The notes under the pieces: model-generated
The model's input: the letters and a program-made list of their open reading frames with translations, nothing else
What the model was told of the DNA's origin: nothing
The model's database searches: none
Shown: positions 1-7,561 of the stretch, one piece after another
How the letters are laid out: every line of letters begins with the position of its first letter
Position numbering within the stretch: position 1 is the first letter of the stretch
Made by a program: the position numbers and the translations under genes
Origin: Pseudomonas viridiflava
GTDB lineage: Bacteria; Pseudomonadota; Gammaproteobacteria; Pseudomonadales; Pseudomonadaceae
Reading direction: 5' to 3'
Assembly: GCF_900582195.1 (NCBI RefSeq)
Contig: NZ_UTHA01000289.1
Location: 1 to 64,000, forward strand
Length of the DNA stretch: 64,000 bases

Positions 1-1
1 G

Positions 2-1063
2 TGCTCGATCCTGTTCGGTTCGCCAGTCGAAGCGAAAAGCGCGCCGATACTGACGCTGATCTTCATTGCCATTTTCGTTCTGCTGACCTTGTCGGTGTCC
101 GGTCTCGGCCATGCAACTTTGCTGGTGATTCAAAAGTGGGCGACCTACGTGTTCGGTGCGCTGAACATTCTGGTGGGCGGCTTCCTTTGCGCGACCATCG
201 ACTGGGGCGCGGTGTTCAACGCCACGCCAGCGCCGATGAGCGCAATGATCATCGGTATCGGCACCATGGCCGCCGGTACCGGCATCGGCTGGGCCAACGC
301 TGGCGCCGACATGTCGCGCTATCAGCACCGCAGCGTCAAGGCTGTGCGTCTGGTCGCGTCCGCCGCGTTTGGTGCGGGCATTCCGCTGGTGCTGCTGATC
401 ACCCTTGGCGGTCTGCTCTCGGTGGGCAACAACGACCTCGCTTCGGCGACAGACCCGATCGTGGCGATCCGCGACATGCTGCCAACGTGGATGGCCGTGC
501 CGTACCTGATCACCGCATTCGGTGGCCTGCTGCTGTCGAACAACCTGTCGGTGTACTCCGCCGGTCTGACCACGTTGACCCTTGGCCTGAAGGTCAAACG
601 CGTCTACGCGGTGGTGGTCGATATCGTCGCGATCTTCGCCGGTTCGATCTACTTCATGCTGATCGCCGACAGCTTCTACGGCCCGTTCATCACCTTCATT
701 TCGCTGCTGGCGGTGCCGATCACCGCGTGGGTCGGGATCTTTGTCGTTGATCTGATTCACCGTCACTACTACAGCCCGACGGATTTGCTCGACGTCAGCC
801 CGAGCAGCGCATACTGGTATCGCGGCGGCATCGAGTGGCGTGCGTTTGGTGCGTGGGCGATCGCCATCGTCCTTGGCTTCAGTTTCACCACCATCGGCAC
901 CACTGCTGAAAATGTCTGGTTCAAGGGCTTCCTGTCCGACTCGTGGCTGGGCCACAACGGCCTCGGCTGGATCGTGACGTTCGTGGTGGCCGGTGGCATT
1001 TACTTTGTCCTCGGCGGGGCGAAAGATCGCCGCGCCGCGCAAACCGGGAATGCTCATGCCTAA
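2..1063 (+). CDS. NCS1-family cytosine/purine permease, 5' truncated by the window edge
   Basis: The reading frame is open from base 2 to a stop at 1061-1063, giving 353 visible residues with no start in the window. Proteins of this family (PF02133) are usually about 470-490 residues, so roughly a quarter is missing upstream. The visible part is strongly hydrophobic, with about nine membrane-spanning stretches and the conserved family segment TGIGWANAGADMSRY. Members import nucleobases, nucleosides or related compounds by cation symport in the inner membrane. The kinase gene begins inside the end of this one, so the two are probably co-transcribed and the imported compound may be the kinase substrate (inference). 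The exact substrate cannot be read from the sequence. Confidence 0.85.
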   Translation, partial: CSILFGSPVEAKSAPILTLIFIAIFVLLTLSVSGLGHATLLVIQKWATYVFGALNILVGGFLCATIDWGAVFNATPAPMSAMIIGIGTMAAGTGIGWANAGADMSRYQHRSVKAVRLVASAAFGAGIPLVLLITLGGLLSVGNNDLASATDPIVAIRDMLPTWMAVPYLITAFGGLLLSNNLSVYSAGLTTLTLGLKVKRVYAVVVDIVAIFAGSIYFMLIADSFYGPFITFISLLAVPITAWVGIFVVDLIHRHYYSPTDLLDVSPSSAYWYRGGIEWRAFGAWAIAIVLGFSFTTIGTTAENVWFKGFLSDSWLGHNGLGWIVTFVVAGGIYFVLGGAKDRRAAQTGNAHA

Positions 1064-1985
1064 GATGTTGCACACCGGCCAGGTCATCATCGACCTGGTC
1101 ATGGCCGTAGATAAACTGCCGCAGATTGGCGGTGACGTGCTGGCGCAGTCGGCCGGTTTCGAAGCCGGCGGCGGGTTCAATGTGATGGCGGCGGCGGTGC
1201 GCAATGGCCTGCCGGTGGCCTATCTCGGTCGCCATGGCACCGGTCGTTTCGGTGATCTGGCGCGGCAGGCGATGAACGCCGAGGGGATTCACATCGGCAT
1301 CACCGAACCCGCACAGAAAGACACCGGTTTGTGTGTGGCGCTGACGGATGCGTCGGCCGAGCGCAGTTTCATTTCCTACATTGGCGCGGAAGGGGAGGTG
1401 ACGGAAGAGGATCTGAACAGCGTTGCGGCGGAAGCGGGCGATTACGTTTATCTGAGTGGCTACAGCCTGTTGCATGAAGGCAAGGCGCAAGCGTTACTCG
1501 ACTGGACGTTGGCGTTACCGGATTCGATCAACGTGGTGTTCGATCCGGGCCCGTTGGTGGAATCGCCTGATTCGCCAATGATGCAGGCATTGCTGCCGCG
1601 AATTGACGTGTGGACCAGTAACAGCGTCGAGGCGCTGCGATTTACCGGGGCTGAAGATATTGGCGCGGCGCTGGATCGACTCGCTGACCATCTGCCCAAA
1701 GAAGTGCTGATGGTGGTGCGTGACGGGCCGCAGGGCTGTTGGATTAATCAGCGCGATGAGCGTCGGCATGTGCCGGGATTTGCCGTGAAAGCCGTGGACA
1801 GCAATGGCGCCGGTGATGCCCATGCCGGGGTGTTTGTCGCCGGGTTGGCGCAGGGTTTGTCTGCCCATGAAGCAGCGCGACGGGCGAATGCGGCGGCGGC
1901 ATTGGCGGTCACGCGCTGGGGGCCGGCGACTTCGCCGGGCGCGGCTGAGGTGGATGCGTTTTTCCTCGATTCCGGCAGCGCCTGA
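1056..1985 (+). CDS. PfkB/ribokinase-family carbohydrate (or nucleoside) kinase
   Basis: A 309-residue ribokinase-fold kinase. It shows the N-terminal substrate motif GGGFNVMAAA and the C-terminal family signature DSNGAGDAHAG, whose catalytic base is Asp254. I chose the ATG at 1056 over an in-frame ATG at 1050 because a GGGA sits seven bases before it. The start overlaps the last eight bases of the permease gene, which implies translational coupling. Family members phosphorylate sugars, nucleosides or pseudouridine with ATP in the cytoplasm. Pairing with an NCS1 permease suggests a nucleoside or a sugar derived from one, but that is inference. Confidence 0.85.
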   Translation: MPKMLHTGQVIIDLVMAVDKLPQIGGDVLAQSAGFEAGGGFNVMAAAVRNGLPVAYLGRHGTGRFGDLARQAMNAEGIHIGITEPAQKDTGLCVALTDASAERSFISYIGAEGEVTEEDLNSVAAEAGDYVYLSGYSLLHEGKAQALLDWTLALPDSINVVFDPGPLVESPDSPMMQALLPRIDVWTSNSVEALRFTGAEDIGAALDRLADHLPKEVLMVVRDGPQGCWINQRDERRHVPGFAVKAVDSNGAGDAHAGVFVAGLAQGLSAHEAARRANAAAALAVTRWGPATSPGAAEVDAFFLDSGSA

Positions 1986-1990
1986 TCTAC

Positions 1991-2071
1991 CGCTTTCGCG
2001 AGCAGGCTCGCTCCCACAAGGGATGTGTAAACCACATCAATCCCGTGTGGGAGCGAGCCTGATCGCGAAGG
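1991..2071. repeat. REPIN (inverted REP pair) 1
   Basis: Two inverted copies of the REP unit: the left contains gcgagcaggctcgctcccac and the right gtgggagcgagcctgatcgcg. About 30 bases separate them. The pair lies between the stop of the kinase gene and the convergent small gene at 2093. The left half and its flank match the copy at 45818 almost base for base. Confidence 0.9.
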
Positions 2072-2092
2072 GGCCGTCAGCCCTACTCAAAA

Positions 2093-2473
2093 TCAGCCGG
2101 CCTTGCGCAACGCCTCAATCAACTCCTGCTTGCGCATCGAAGACCGCCCAGGAATCTGCTTTGCCCGGGCCTCCTTCATCAAGCTATCGACTGTCTGCGT
2201 ATCCTTCGAAGCCTTGCTATTACGCGAATGCCCCTCGCGACTGGCCACCGCACGCCGCGATGACTCTTTTCGATCTTCAGACTTGGCACTCGCCGGTTTC
2301 TTGCGTCCGGAACCGCCGCTCTTTTCACCGCCGCCCGATTGCTTGTTGACCGTGGCCCAAGCGCGCGCCTCGGCCTCATCCTTCGACAGGCCTTTGTTCT
2401 CGTAGCTGTCTTCGATGTGCTCGGCCTTGCGCTTCTGTTCGGCGGTGTATTTGTCTTTGCTTCCACGAGGCAT
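2093..2473 (-). CDS. small basic protein with Rho-N/SAP-like C-terminus (often named plasmid stabilization protein)
   Basis: 126 residues starting MPRGSKDKYTAEQKRKAEHI, very hydrophilic, with a Gly/Ser/Lys-rich low-complexity middle. The C-terminus (SLMKEARAKQIPGRSSMRKQELIEALRKAG) resembles a Rho N-terminal/SAP-type nucleic-acid-binding helix pair. The ATG at 2473 is supported by AGGAG seven bases upstream; a longer frame back to 2506 lacks such a site. Related pseudomonad proteins are often labelled plasmid stabilization protein, but nothing here shows that function. DNA or RNA binding is the reasonable inference. Confidence 0.7.
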   Translation of the reverse strand: MPRGSKDKYTAEQKRKAEHIEDSYENKGLSKDEAEARAWATVNKQSGGGEKSGGSGRKKPASAKSEDRKESSRRAVASREGHSRNSKASKDTQTVDSLMKEARAKQIPGRSSMRKQELIEALRKAG

Positions 2474-2536
2474 GGGATTTCTCCTCTTGTGTGCAGGTTC
2501 GGCCACCCGCCGCAGCGACAGCGAGCGGCCTCAGGA

Positions 2537-2794
2537 CTACTGCAGATCCAGTTTGCGCGCTGCTTCAACTCCAGCGGCACTGAGCTTGATCGGCAGGTTC
2601 AACGAATGTTCGCCCGCCTCGTTGCAGGTGACATGACCGTGGTGAATCAGTCCGCGTTCCTGCAAGGCGGCGAGGGCGCTGGCCACGACCTTCTCGCCCC
2701 GGTAATTGTCCAGCACCTCCTTGCCCAGTCCACTCGGATGAGCGTGCAGCAGGCGGGTGAGGACTTCTTTTTCCAGGTTTTTATCGACGTTCAT
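2537..2794 (-). CDS. hypothetical small winged-helix-like protein
   Basis: 85 residues starting MNVDKNLEKEVLTRLLHAHP. The helical start followed by VVASALAALQERGLIHHGHV looks like a small winged-helix recognition region. A GAGGT precedes the ATG. It is one of three short minus-strand genes with separate ribosome sites between 2093 and 3180. I do not recognise a named family, and the DNA-binding idea rests on the helix pattern only. Confidence 0.6.
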   Translation of the reverse strand: MNVDKNLEKEVLTRLLHAHPSGLGKEVLDNYRGEKVVASALAALQERGLIHHGHVTCNEAGEHSLNLPIKLSAAGVEAARKLDLQ

Positions 2795-2838
2795 GGATAC
2801 CTCTTCATTGGATTGAATAGGACGCTCGCGTCGGCGAA

Positions 2839-3180
2839 CTACTGGCCGGAACCTTCAGAACCGGAGCCACCGGTGGTGGTTTTCGAGCCGACGCCGGGGC
2901 CTGCGTTGTCTGGCGTGGCGGGGGCATCGGGGGTGTTCATGCCGCCCTGACGGCCCGGGTCACTGCCCTGGGTGCGCGGGTCAGTACCGGTCGCGGGCGG
3001 CTGATTGATCAAGGGCACGCCGGCGCCATCGGTATTCATACCGGGAGCACTGTTGATGGCGGGTGCGCGTGGCGGAGTCGGGTCGGTCGGGCCGGTGCCC
3101 GCAGCGGTGGCGGATGCAGCGAAAACCGCAGGGCAGAGCAGGGCACTGAATACGAAAGCGGTCAACCTTGACGAGATCAT
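2839..3180 (-). CDS. secreted Pro/Gly/Thr-rich low-complexity protein
   Basis: 113 residues starting MISSRLTAFVFSALLCPAVF, a typical signal peptide with likely cleavage after AFA or SATA. The mature part is nearly all Gly, Pro, Thr, Asn and Asp, without cysteines or hydrophobic core residues, so it is probably disordered in the periplasm. The ATG at 3180 has GGAG about eight bases upstream; the open frame extends to 3291 but without a better site. Function unknown. Confidence 0.6.
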   Translation of the reverse strand: MISSRLTAFVFSALLCPAVFAASATAAGTGPTDPTPPRAPAINSAPGMNTDGAGVPLINQPPATGTDPRTQGSDPGRQGGMNTPDAPATPDNAGPGVGSKTTTGGSGSEGSGQ

Positions 3181-3277
3181 AGGGCTTCTCCAGTGATTGG
3201 AATCCTTACCTGTCGTTGGTCTGCCCTCTGAGCGGATTGGTGCCTGATGAACGACGAACGGTCGAACCCCGGGAGGC

Positions 3278-3931
3278 TCAGCCGAGGCCAATCTCTTCCT
3301 TGAACTGTTCCATGAACCCCTTCAGACGTTGATGACGAACCTGTGCCAGACGCTGTCCGGCGGCGGTCTGGAAACCGCCGGCGAGGTGCAGCAGTTTGGT
3401 CTGGAAATGATCTAGGCAAAAACGCCTGTCGTCGTAGTCGCGTTGCTTCGCTTCGGGATCCTGCGGATCGTACAACGCCGCGCCCATGCGCCCGGCGATG
3501 TAGAACGTACGGGCGACGCCGAGCATGCCCAGTGAGTCGAGCCGGTCGGCGTCCTGGACGATTTTCGCTTCGAGGGTGAGCGGGGTGATATTGGCGGAAA
3601 AACTGTGGGCTTCGATGGCGTGGGCCACGGCAGCGATTTTCTCTTCGGACCAGTTCATCTCTGTGAGCACTGCCGACGCTTTGTCCGCCGCTAATCGCGA
3701 TGCCTGCGCGCGCAGTGGCGAATTCTTTTCGACGGCTACGCAATCGTGAAGCAGCACCGCAGCGAGCAGCACTTCCAGATCTCCGCCTTCATCAGTCTGC
3801 AGCGTCCGCACGTTGTGCCAGACCCGTTGCAAGTGGGCGAGGTCGTGAGCGCCGTCGTTGGACGGCTCCAGAGCGTGGGGCAACAGAGCTACTGCAAGTG
3901 CCTCCACGGGGGTAAAAAACGCTAGGTTCAT
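3278..3931 (-). CDS. HD-domain phosphohydrolase
   Basis: 217 residues. The HD superfamily metal site is visible: a histidine in GAHDLAHLQRVW, the HD doublet in AAVLLHDCV, a later AHAIEAHSF segment and the aspartate in KIVQDADRLDSLGMLG. This matches the YedJ-type group of small HD hydrolases, which act on phosphate esters of unknown identity in the cytoplasm. Two ATGs occur, at 3937 and 3931. The second has AAGGA at a five-base spacing and was chosen. It sits between a Pro-rich secreted protein and a REPIN, with no operon partner. Confidence 0.8.
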   Translation of the reverse strand: MNLAFFTPVEALAVALLPHALEPSNDGAHDLAHLQRVWHNVRTLQTDEGGDLEVLLAAVLLHDCVAVEKNSPLRAQASRLAADKASAVLTEMNWSEEKIAAVAHAIEAHSFSANITPLTLEAKIVQDADRLDSLGMLGVARTFYIAGRMGAALYDPQDPEAKQRDYDDRRFCLDHFQTKLLHLAGGFQTAAGQRLAQVRHQRLKGFMEQFKEEIGLG

Positions 3932-3960
3932 GAGCATCCTTTCAGTTTGTCGAAGTCCCT

Positions 3961-4048
3961 GTGGGAGCGAGCTTGCTCGCGAAGGCGTCCTTACAGTCAC
4001 CTGTATTGTCGAATGACAGAATGTATTCGCGAGCAAGCTCGCTCCCAC
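3961..4048. repeat. REPIN 2
   Basis: An inverted pair: gtgggagcgagcttgctcgc on the left and its reverse complement ending gctcgctcccac at 4048, with about 45 bases between. It fills the gap between the divergent HD hydrolase and acetyltransferase genes. Confidence 0.9.
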
Positions 4049-4160
4049 ATGGAATGGCGGCGTTTGAAGCATCGCGAGAGGGTATCCTCTGTTTTGCCAT
4101 GTGACGAGCGCCGTTCTCCGCCTTAGTATGGCGTTTTCCTTTTTCCGACAAGGCCCGTCC

Positions 4161-4640
4161 ATGACGATCGAAATCCGCCCGGCGACTCCCAGCGATGCAC
4201 CGCAAATCCTCGCCTTCATCACTGAACTCGCCGATTTCGAAAAGGCCCGCCACGAAGTCATCGCCAGCGTCGCCGACATCGAACGCAGCCTGTTTGGCGA
4301 AGGCGCCACCGCCCACGGCCTGATCTGCCTGCGTGACGGCGTGCCTATCGGTTTCGCCGTGTTCTTCTTCAGCTATTCGACCTGGCTCGGCAGCAACTGC
4401 CTGTACCTCGAAGACCTCTACATCACCCCGGAGCAACGCGGTGGCGGCGCCGGCAAAACCCTGTTGCGTCACCTGGCGAAAATCGCCTGCGACAACGACT
4501 GTGGCCGCTTCGAATGGAGCGTACTGGACTGGAACACCCCGGCGATCGAATTCTACAAATCCCTCGGTGCGCAACCTCAGGAAGAGTGGGTACGCTACCG
4601 CATGGATGGCCAGGTCCTGCGTGAGTTTGCCGAGGGCTGA
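4161..4640 (+). CDS. GNAT-family N-acetyltransferase
   Basis: 159 residues starting MTIEIRPATPSDAPQILAFI, a compact single-domain GNAT protein. The acetyl-CoA loop is the segment EQRGGGAGKTLLRHLA, and the end carries the family pattern WNTPAIEFYKSLGAQ. It is close to the spermidine/diamine acetyltransferase-like subgroup common in pseudomonads, but the acceptor is not predictable. The ATG at 4161 has AAGG seven bases upstream. It is monocistronic, and the unrelated secretion cassette starts 160 bases downstream. Confidence 0.85.
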   Translation: MTIEIRPATPSDAPQILAFITELADFEKARHEVIASVADIERSLFGEGATAHGLICLRDGVPIGFAVFFFSYSTWLGSNCLYLEDLYITPEQRGGGAGKTLLRHLAKIACDNDCGRFEWSVLDWNTPAIEFYKSLGAQPQEEWVRYRMDGQVLREFAEG

Positions 4641-4799
4641 ACACAATGATGGCAATCCGGCAGTAATTCGATTGTCGCCAGCGCTCTAGTCCGGCATTCT
4701 ACGCGCCATTTTTGCGTGCTCACGGACGATACCTGCAATGCCTCTGGCACAACTTCTCCACGCCTGTGGAGCCTTCGCTGCGTCAATGAGTGACCGGCG

Positions 4800-5462
4800 A
4801 TGAGCGGACTACGGGCGTCAATGCGTCTGTATGGCCTGGTGAAAAACTCAGGCTTGAGCGACAACCCCCAGCGCCAACCGGTCGACATTCTGTGCATGAC
4901 AAATCGTACGGGCGGCAGCGCCATTCGCGCGTTCGTGTCACGCCTTGATGCCGAGTTGATGATCCGCAGCGCCGGGCTCGCCGAGTACCGCGTGATACCG
5001 CTGCGCACCTTCGATCCGACGGCGTTTATCGACGCCCATCAAGGCTGGTTGACGCTGCACATTTGCTGTGGTTTCGTCGCCCCTGCCGGGCATTCGCTGC
5101 TCAAGGACGGCGGGTTGATGCCGATGGGCTGGTACGTGTATTCCGAGATCGGCCAGTGGACGGCCCAGCATCATCTCGACCTCGGCGCACAAATGGCCGA
5201 ACTGCTGCAATCGACTTACGAGCGTAATCACCTGCGCAACTACAACGCCTGGCTCAACGAACTCGACGATGCGACGCCGGCCGAACTGGCCTGGCAAACC
5301 GACGAAGCCTGGCGGCACCTGCAAACCACCGCATCACCCGACAGCCGAGAGCATTGCCACGCCCTGTTCGACCCCGTCGACAACCGCTGGCGCTTCGCCG
5401 CGACCGACATCGATATTCATCAGCCGCACCCGGAACCCCTGAAGCAAGGAGCTTTGAATTGA
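4800..5462 (+). CDS. unrecognised protein immediately upstream of PAAR, candidate type VI cargo adaptor
   Basis: 220 residues, soluble, with no signal peptide. It contains many Trp, His and Tyr residues in the second half (the segment WTAQHHLDLGAQMAELLQS is characteristic). I do not recognise the family. It lacks the patterns I expect for EagR/DUF1795 or for DUF4123. Its stop overlaps the TTG start of the PAAR gene, so translation is coupled and the two are made together. Genes in this position commonly encode chaperones or adaptors that load a toxin on VgrG or PAAR; applying that here is inference. Another in-frame ATG lies at 4821, and no strong ribosome site decides between them. Confidence 0.6.
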   Translation: MSGLRASMRLYGLVKNSGLSDNPQRQPVDILCMTNRTGGSAIRAFVSRLDAELMIRSAGLAEYRVIPLRTFDPTAFIDAHQGWLTLHICCGFVAPAGHSLLKDGGLMPMGWYVYSEIGQWTAQHHLDLGAQMAELLQSTYERNHLRNYNAWLNELDDATPAELAWQTDEAWRHLQTTASPDSREHCHALFDPVDNRWRFAATDIDIHQPHPEPLKQGALN

Positions 5463-5953
5463 GTGGTAAACCCGCTGCACGCGTCACCGACCCGACCGCC
5501 TGCCCATTGCCAGGCCATGGCACCAACCCGATTGCTTCCGGCTCGCCGGACGTCTTCTTCGACGGCCTCGCCGCTGCGCGCATGACCGATAAATCGGCGT
5601 GTGGCAGCCCGATTACCGGAGCGGTTTCCGGCACCGTATTCATCAACGGCCTGAACGCGGCCACGCTCGATAGCACCGGAGGCCACGGCAATGTCGTGGT
5701 TGGTGGTTCGGGGACGGTGATCATTGGGCAGAGTGGTGGAGGGGCGGCGTTTAGTGGGCTGTTGCCGATGCCGGTGCATTTTACGGACAGGTTGCAAGTG
5801 GTGAATGAGGACACCGGAGAGCCGGTGCCCTATCACCCCTACACGATTCAGCGCGGCGATGGCAGTGAGGAGCCGGGAATTACGGATGCGTTGGGATTCA
5901 CCCATACCGTCAGCTCGCATTTGGCTGAAACTATAAATTTGTTTGTGGAGTGA
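5459..5953 (+). CDS. PAAR-domain type VI spike-tip protein with transthyretin-like C-terminal extension
   Basis: 164 residues. Residues about 1-95 form a PAAR domain: KPAARVTDPTACPLPGHG, then the repeat-like FFDGLAAARMTDKSACG and VFINGLNAATLDSTGGHG, ending in a GG-rich strand. PAAR proteins cap the VgrG spike and carry effectors. Residues about 110-164 (LQVVNEDTGEPVPYHPYTIQ and GITDALGFTHTV) look like the small transthyretin-type beta domain seen on other spike proteins. The start is TTG at 5459, backed by AAGGAG seven bases upstream; it overlaps the preceding stop. GC content falls abruptly in the last 30 bases. Confidence 0.85.
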   Translation: MSGKPAARVTDPTACPLPGHGTNPIASGSPDVFFDGLAAARMTDKSACGSPITGAVSGTVFINGLNAATLDSTGGHGNVVVGGSGTVIIGQSGGGAAFSGLLPMPVHFTDRLQVVNEDTGEPVPYHPYTIQRGDGSEEPGITDALGFTHTVSSHLAETINLFVE

Positions 5954-5959
5954 TGATAA

Positions 5960-6700
5960 ATGGCAGAAGGAAGTGCGACAGCAGACACTCCAGAAGTGCC
6001 GGTAGCTAGAAGGAATCCAGTTACCCATACGCTCACTTGTAAGACTGATCAGTCTGTTAAGCAAGCATCGGTAAAATTGCGGGATGTAATGGTATTTCTT
6101 GTTGGCGGAGCGGGCGATCAGGAAAGATATTATGTTGATGGCCCTAACCACAACGTCGATTACGTTCGAGAAATGGTTGATGCAGATATCGAAGCTCTAG
6201 AAATAAAGAAGTACTGCACTACCTTGCCTCTTGGTTATAACGCGTTCATGAGTGAAGAGGATCTGGAAAAGAATGTAATTGGTAAGATTTCAAACTGTAA
6301 TACAGCTGTTTACATTATCGGTCATAGCCTGGGTGGGTGGAATGGCGCGCACCTATCGGCTGTTTTGTCCGATCGTGGATTTAAAGTCAAGATGCTGGTC
6401 ACCCTAGATCCTGTAGGTCACGGAAAAATTGTCTACGGTATTTCGAAGATATATAGGCAGGTTCCTCAGCCAAAAGCGGAATATTGGGTGAATATCAGAG
6501 CTGCTGCAGTTGATTGGAATTTATCGGACGTCGTTGCGGATTTTGGTGAGCAATGGGAAATTTCCGCTGGACCGAATGTAATGGGGCGACTGGACATCAA
6601 TCACGCGGATGCTAACTTTATGTACGCGCGACCTTTACCTGGTGGCAAGTCAGCTCGACAGATTGTAAGGGAATCAATTTTGAAATGGACCAAGGAGTAA
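5960..6700 (+). CDS. GxSxG alpha/beta-hydrolase, probable type VI lipase effector
   Basis: 246 residues, no signal peptide. The nucleophile motif is GHSLGGWNG with Ser123. A following TLDPVG gives Asp150, and INHADAN gives His215 as a candidate catalytic triad, the order expected for class-3-like lipases. It follows the PAAR gene by six bases and is followed six bases later by a lipoprotein gene, the standard effector-immunity order. Known lipase effectors Tle1-Tle5 are mostly larger. The phospholipase role and delivery by the type VI system are inferred. Base composition is clearly AT-richer than the chromosome, with codons rare in this genome, so recent acquisition is likely. Confidence 0.75.
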   Translation: MAEGSATADTPEVPVARRNPVTHTLTCKTDQSVKQASVKLRDVMVFLVGGAGDQERYYVDGPNHNVDYVREMVDADIEALEIKKYCTTLPLGYNAFMSEEDLEKNVIGKISNCNTAVYIIGHSLGGWNGAHLSAVLSDRGFKVKMLVTLDPVGHGKIVYGISKIYRQVPQPKAEYWVNIRAAAVDWNLSDVVADFGEQWEISAGPNVMGRLDINHADANFMYARPLPGGKSARQIVRESILKWTKE

Positions 6701-6706
6701 CGTATT

Positions 6707-7201
6707 GTGAGATTTATAACGTTGGCAGTTATGATTCTGATGGTCTCTGCGTGTTCTTTGAATCATGGTCGGCCTATCGCTAATTTACAGTACTCAAAGA
6801 CTGATCGGCTTCGCAGTACCGGGATTTATCATATTTATTTTTCGTCAGATGTAGAATTGCTTCAGTTGTTCAAGTCGTCTATTGGTCAGGGCCTTGTATG
6901 TTCGTTAACGGATGATCAAGATTTTTCACAGGCGCACCGTATAAAGCAATCCGGTTTCGGTTTCATTGAAAGAGTGTCAACTGATTCACTGCTCTATAGG
7001 GCGGATGTTCTTTTCGATGAGCAGGTAGATGATAAGGGTGAGGAAAAACGTCTCAAAGGAGATTCATTAGTCCCGTTTTTGAAATCCAGAGATTCCATTT
7101 CTTGTGTGTTTAGAGTTCATTCGACTACTTACAAAACGTATTTCTCGAAGATCATGCAAGTCCCGAGTGTCGATTTGATGAATCCAGGTACTGCAGAATA
7201 G
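6707..7201 (+). CDS. lipoprotein, probable immunity protein to the lipase
   Basis: 164 residues starting (GTG) MRFITLAVMILMVSACSLNH. The lipobox VSAC puts the lipidated cysteine at residue 16, followed by Ser rather than Asp, consistent with outer-membrane sorting facing the periplasm. The rest has no recognised domain and two cysteines. AAGGAG lies nine bases before the GTG. Known lipase effectors of type VI systems are neutralised by periplasmic or lipoprotein partners encoded next door, and this gene has that place and form. No direct sequence proof of binding. Like its neighbour it is AT-rich. Confidence 0.65.
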   Translation: MRFITLAVMILMVSACSLNHGRPIANLQYSKTDRLRSTGIYHIYFSSDVELLQLFKSSIGQGLVCSLTDDQDFSQAHRIKQSGFGFIERVSTDSLLYRADVLFDEQVDDKGEEKRLKGDSLVPFLKSRDSISCVFRVHSTTYKTYFSKIMQVPSVDLMNPGTAE

Positions 7202-7561
7202 CCGCATATTTTATCGGCCTTGCCTAATTTGAAGGCCGTTTCTACCATGACCAGTTCGTGCCCATATTATGGGTTTACGACCATTGGGTAATAATAAGAC
7301 GGCTCGCAGTATTTTTAATAAATTGGTTTCTAGTTTCTTCAAGGAGTGAAGCTCGCGCCACGATATTTTTTTGAGCTGTTCGGTAAATAACGATCATCAC
7401 TGCTTCTTCGCCTCGAATGGGCATAACCTCCGGTTTGCAGAGGAAGAATTTTTAACCTGCCATATCCCAAAATATGGGATGCAAAATTACATATTGAGAT
7501 TTCCCTTCTGGGAGGGCTATAGTCCGTCGCACTCACTGCCAAAAACAAAACAGGTGAAGCG
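7202..7561. other. 360-base AT-rich intergenic region before the galactonate genes
   Basis: No convincing gene: the short open frames here lack ribosome sites. The left part continues the AT-rich composition of the lipase cassette. The right end holds the palindromes and promoter described separately at 7464-7523. I see no attachment site or insertion-sequence end that would mark the right border of the transferred segment. Confidence 0.6.
7464..7523 (+). promoter_or_regulatory. putative dgo promoter with two palindromic operators
   Basis: A perfect palindrome ATCCCA-AAATA-TGGGAT spans 7464-7480. Fourteen bases later comes a sigma-70-like -35 TTGAGA (7494-7499), an 18-base spacer and a -10 TATAGT (7518-7523). 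The spacer itself holds a second dyad, TCCC-TTCT-GGGA (7502-7513), sharing the half-site with the first. Placement beside and within the promoter suits binding by the IclR regulator encoded at the end of the cluster; that link is inference. Confidence 0.5.

Noticed and set aside
4759..4774. CTCCAC-GCCT-GTGGAG dyad before the secretion cassette
   Set aside because: Six-base stem without T-run; dyads this short are frequent by chance at this GC content.
4738..4803. 21-codon frame ending in an ATGA overlap with the adaptor-like gene
   Set aside because: Tempting as a leader peptide, but it has no Shine-Dalgarno and too few codons to judge.
4800..5462. Assignment of the protein before PAAR to DUF4123
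   Set aside because: The IPLRTFDPTAF segment hints at the DUF4123 pattern RFYDPR, but the remaining sequence does not follow that family, so I left it unclassified.
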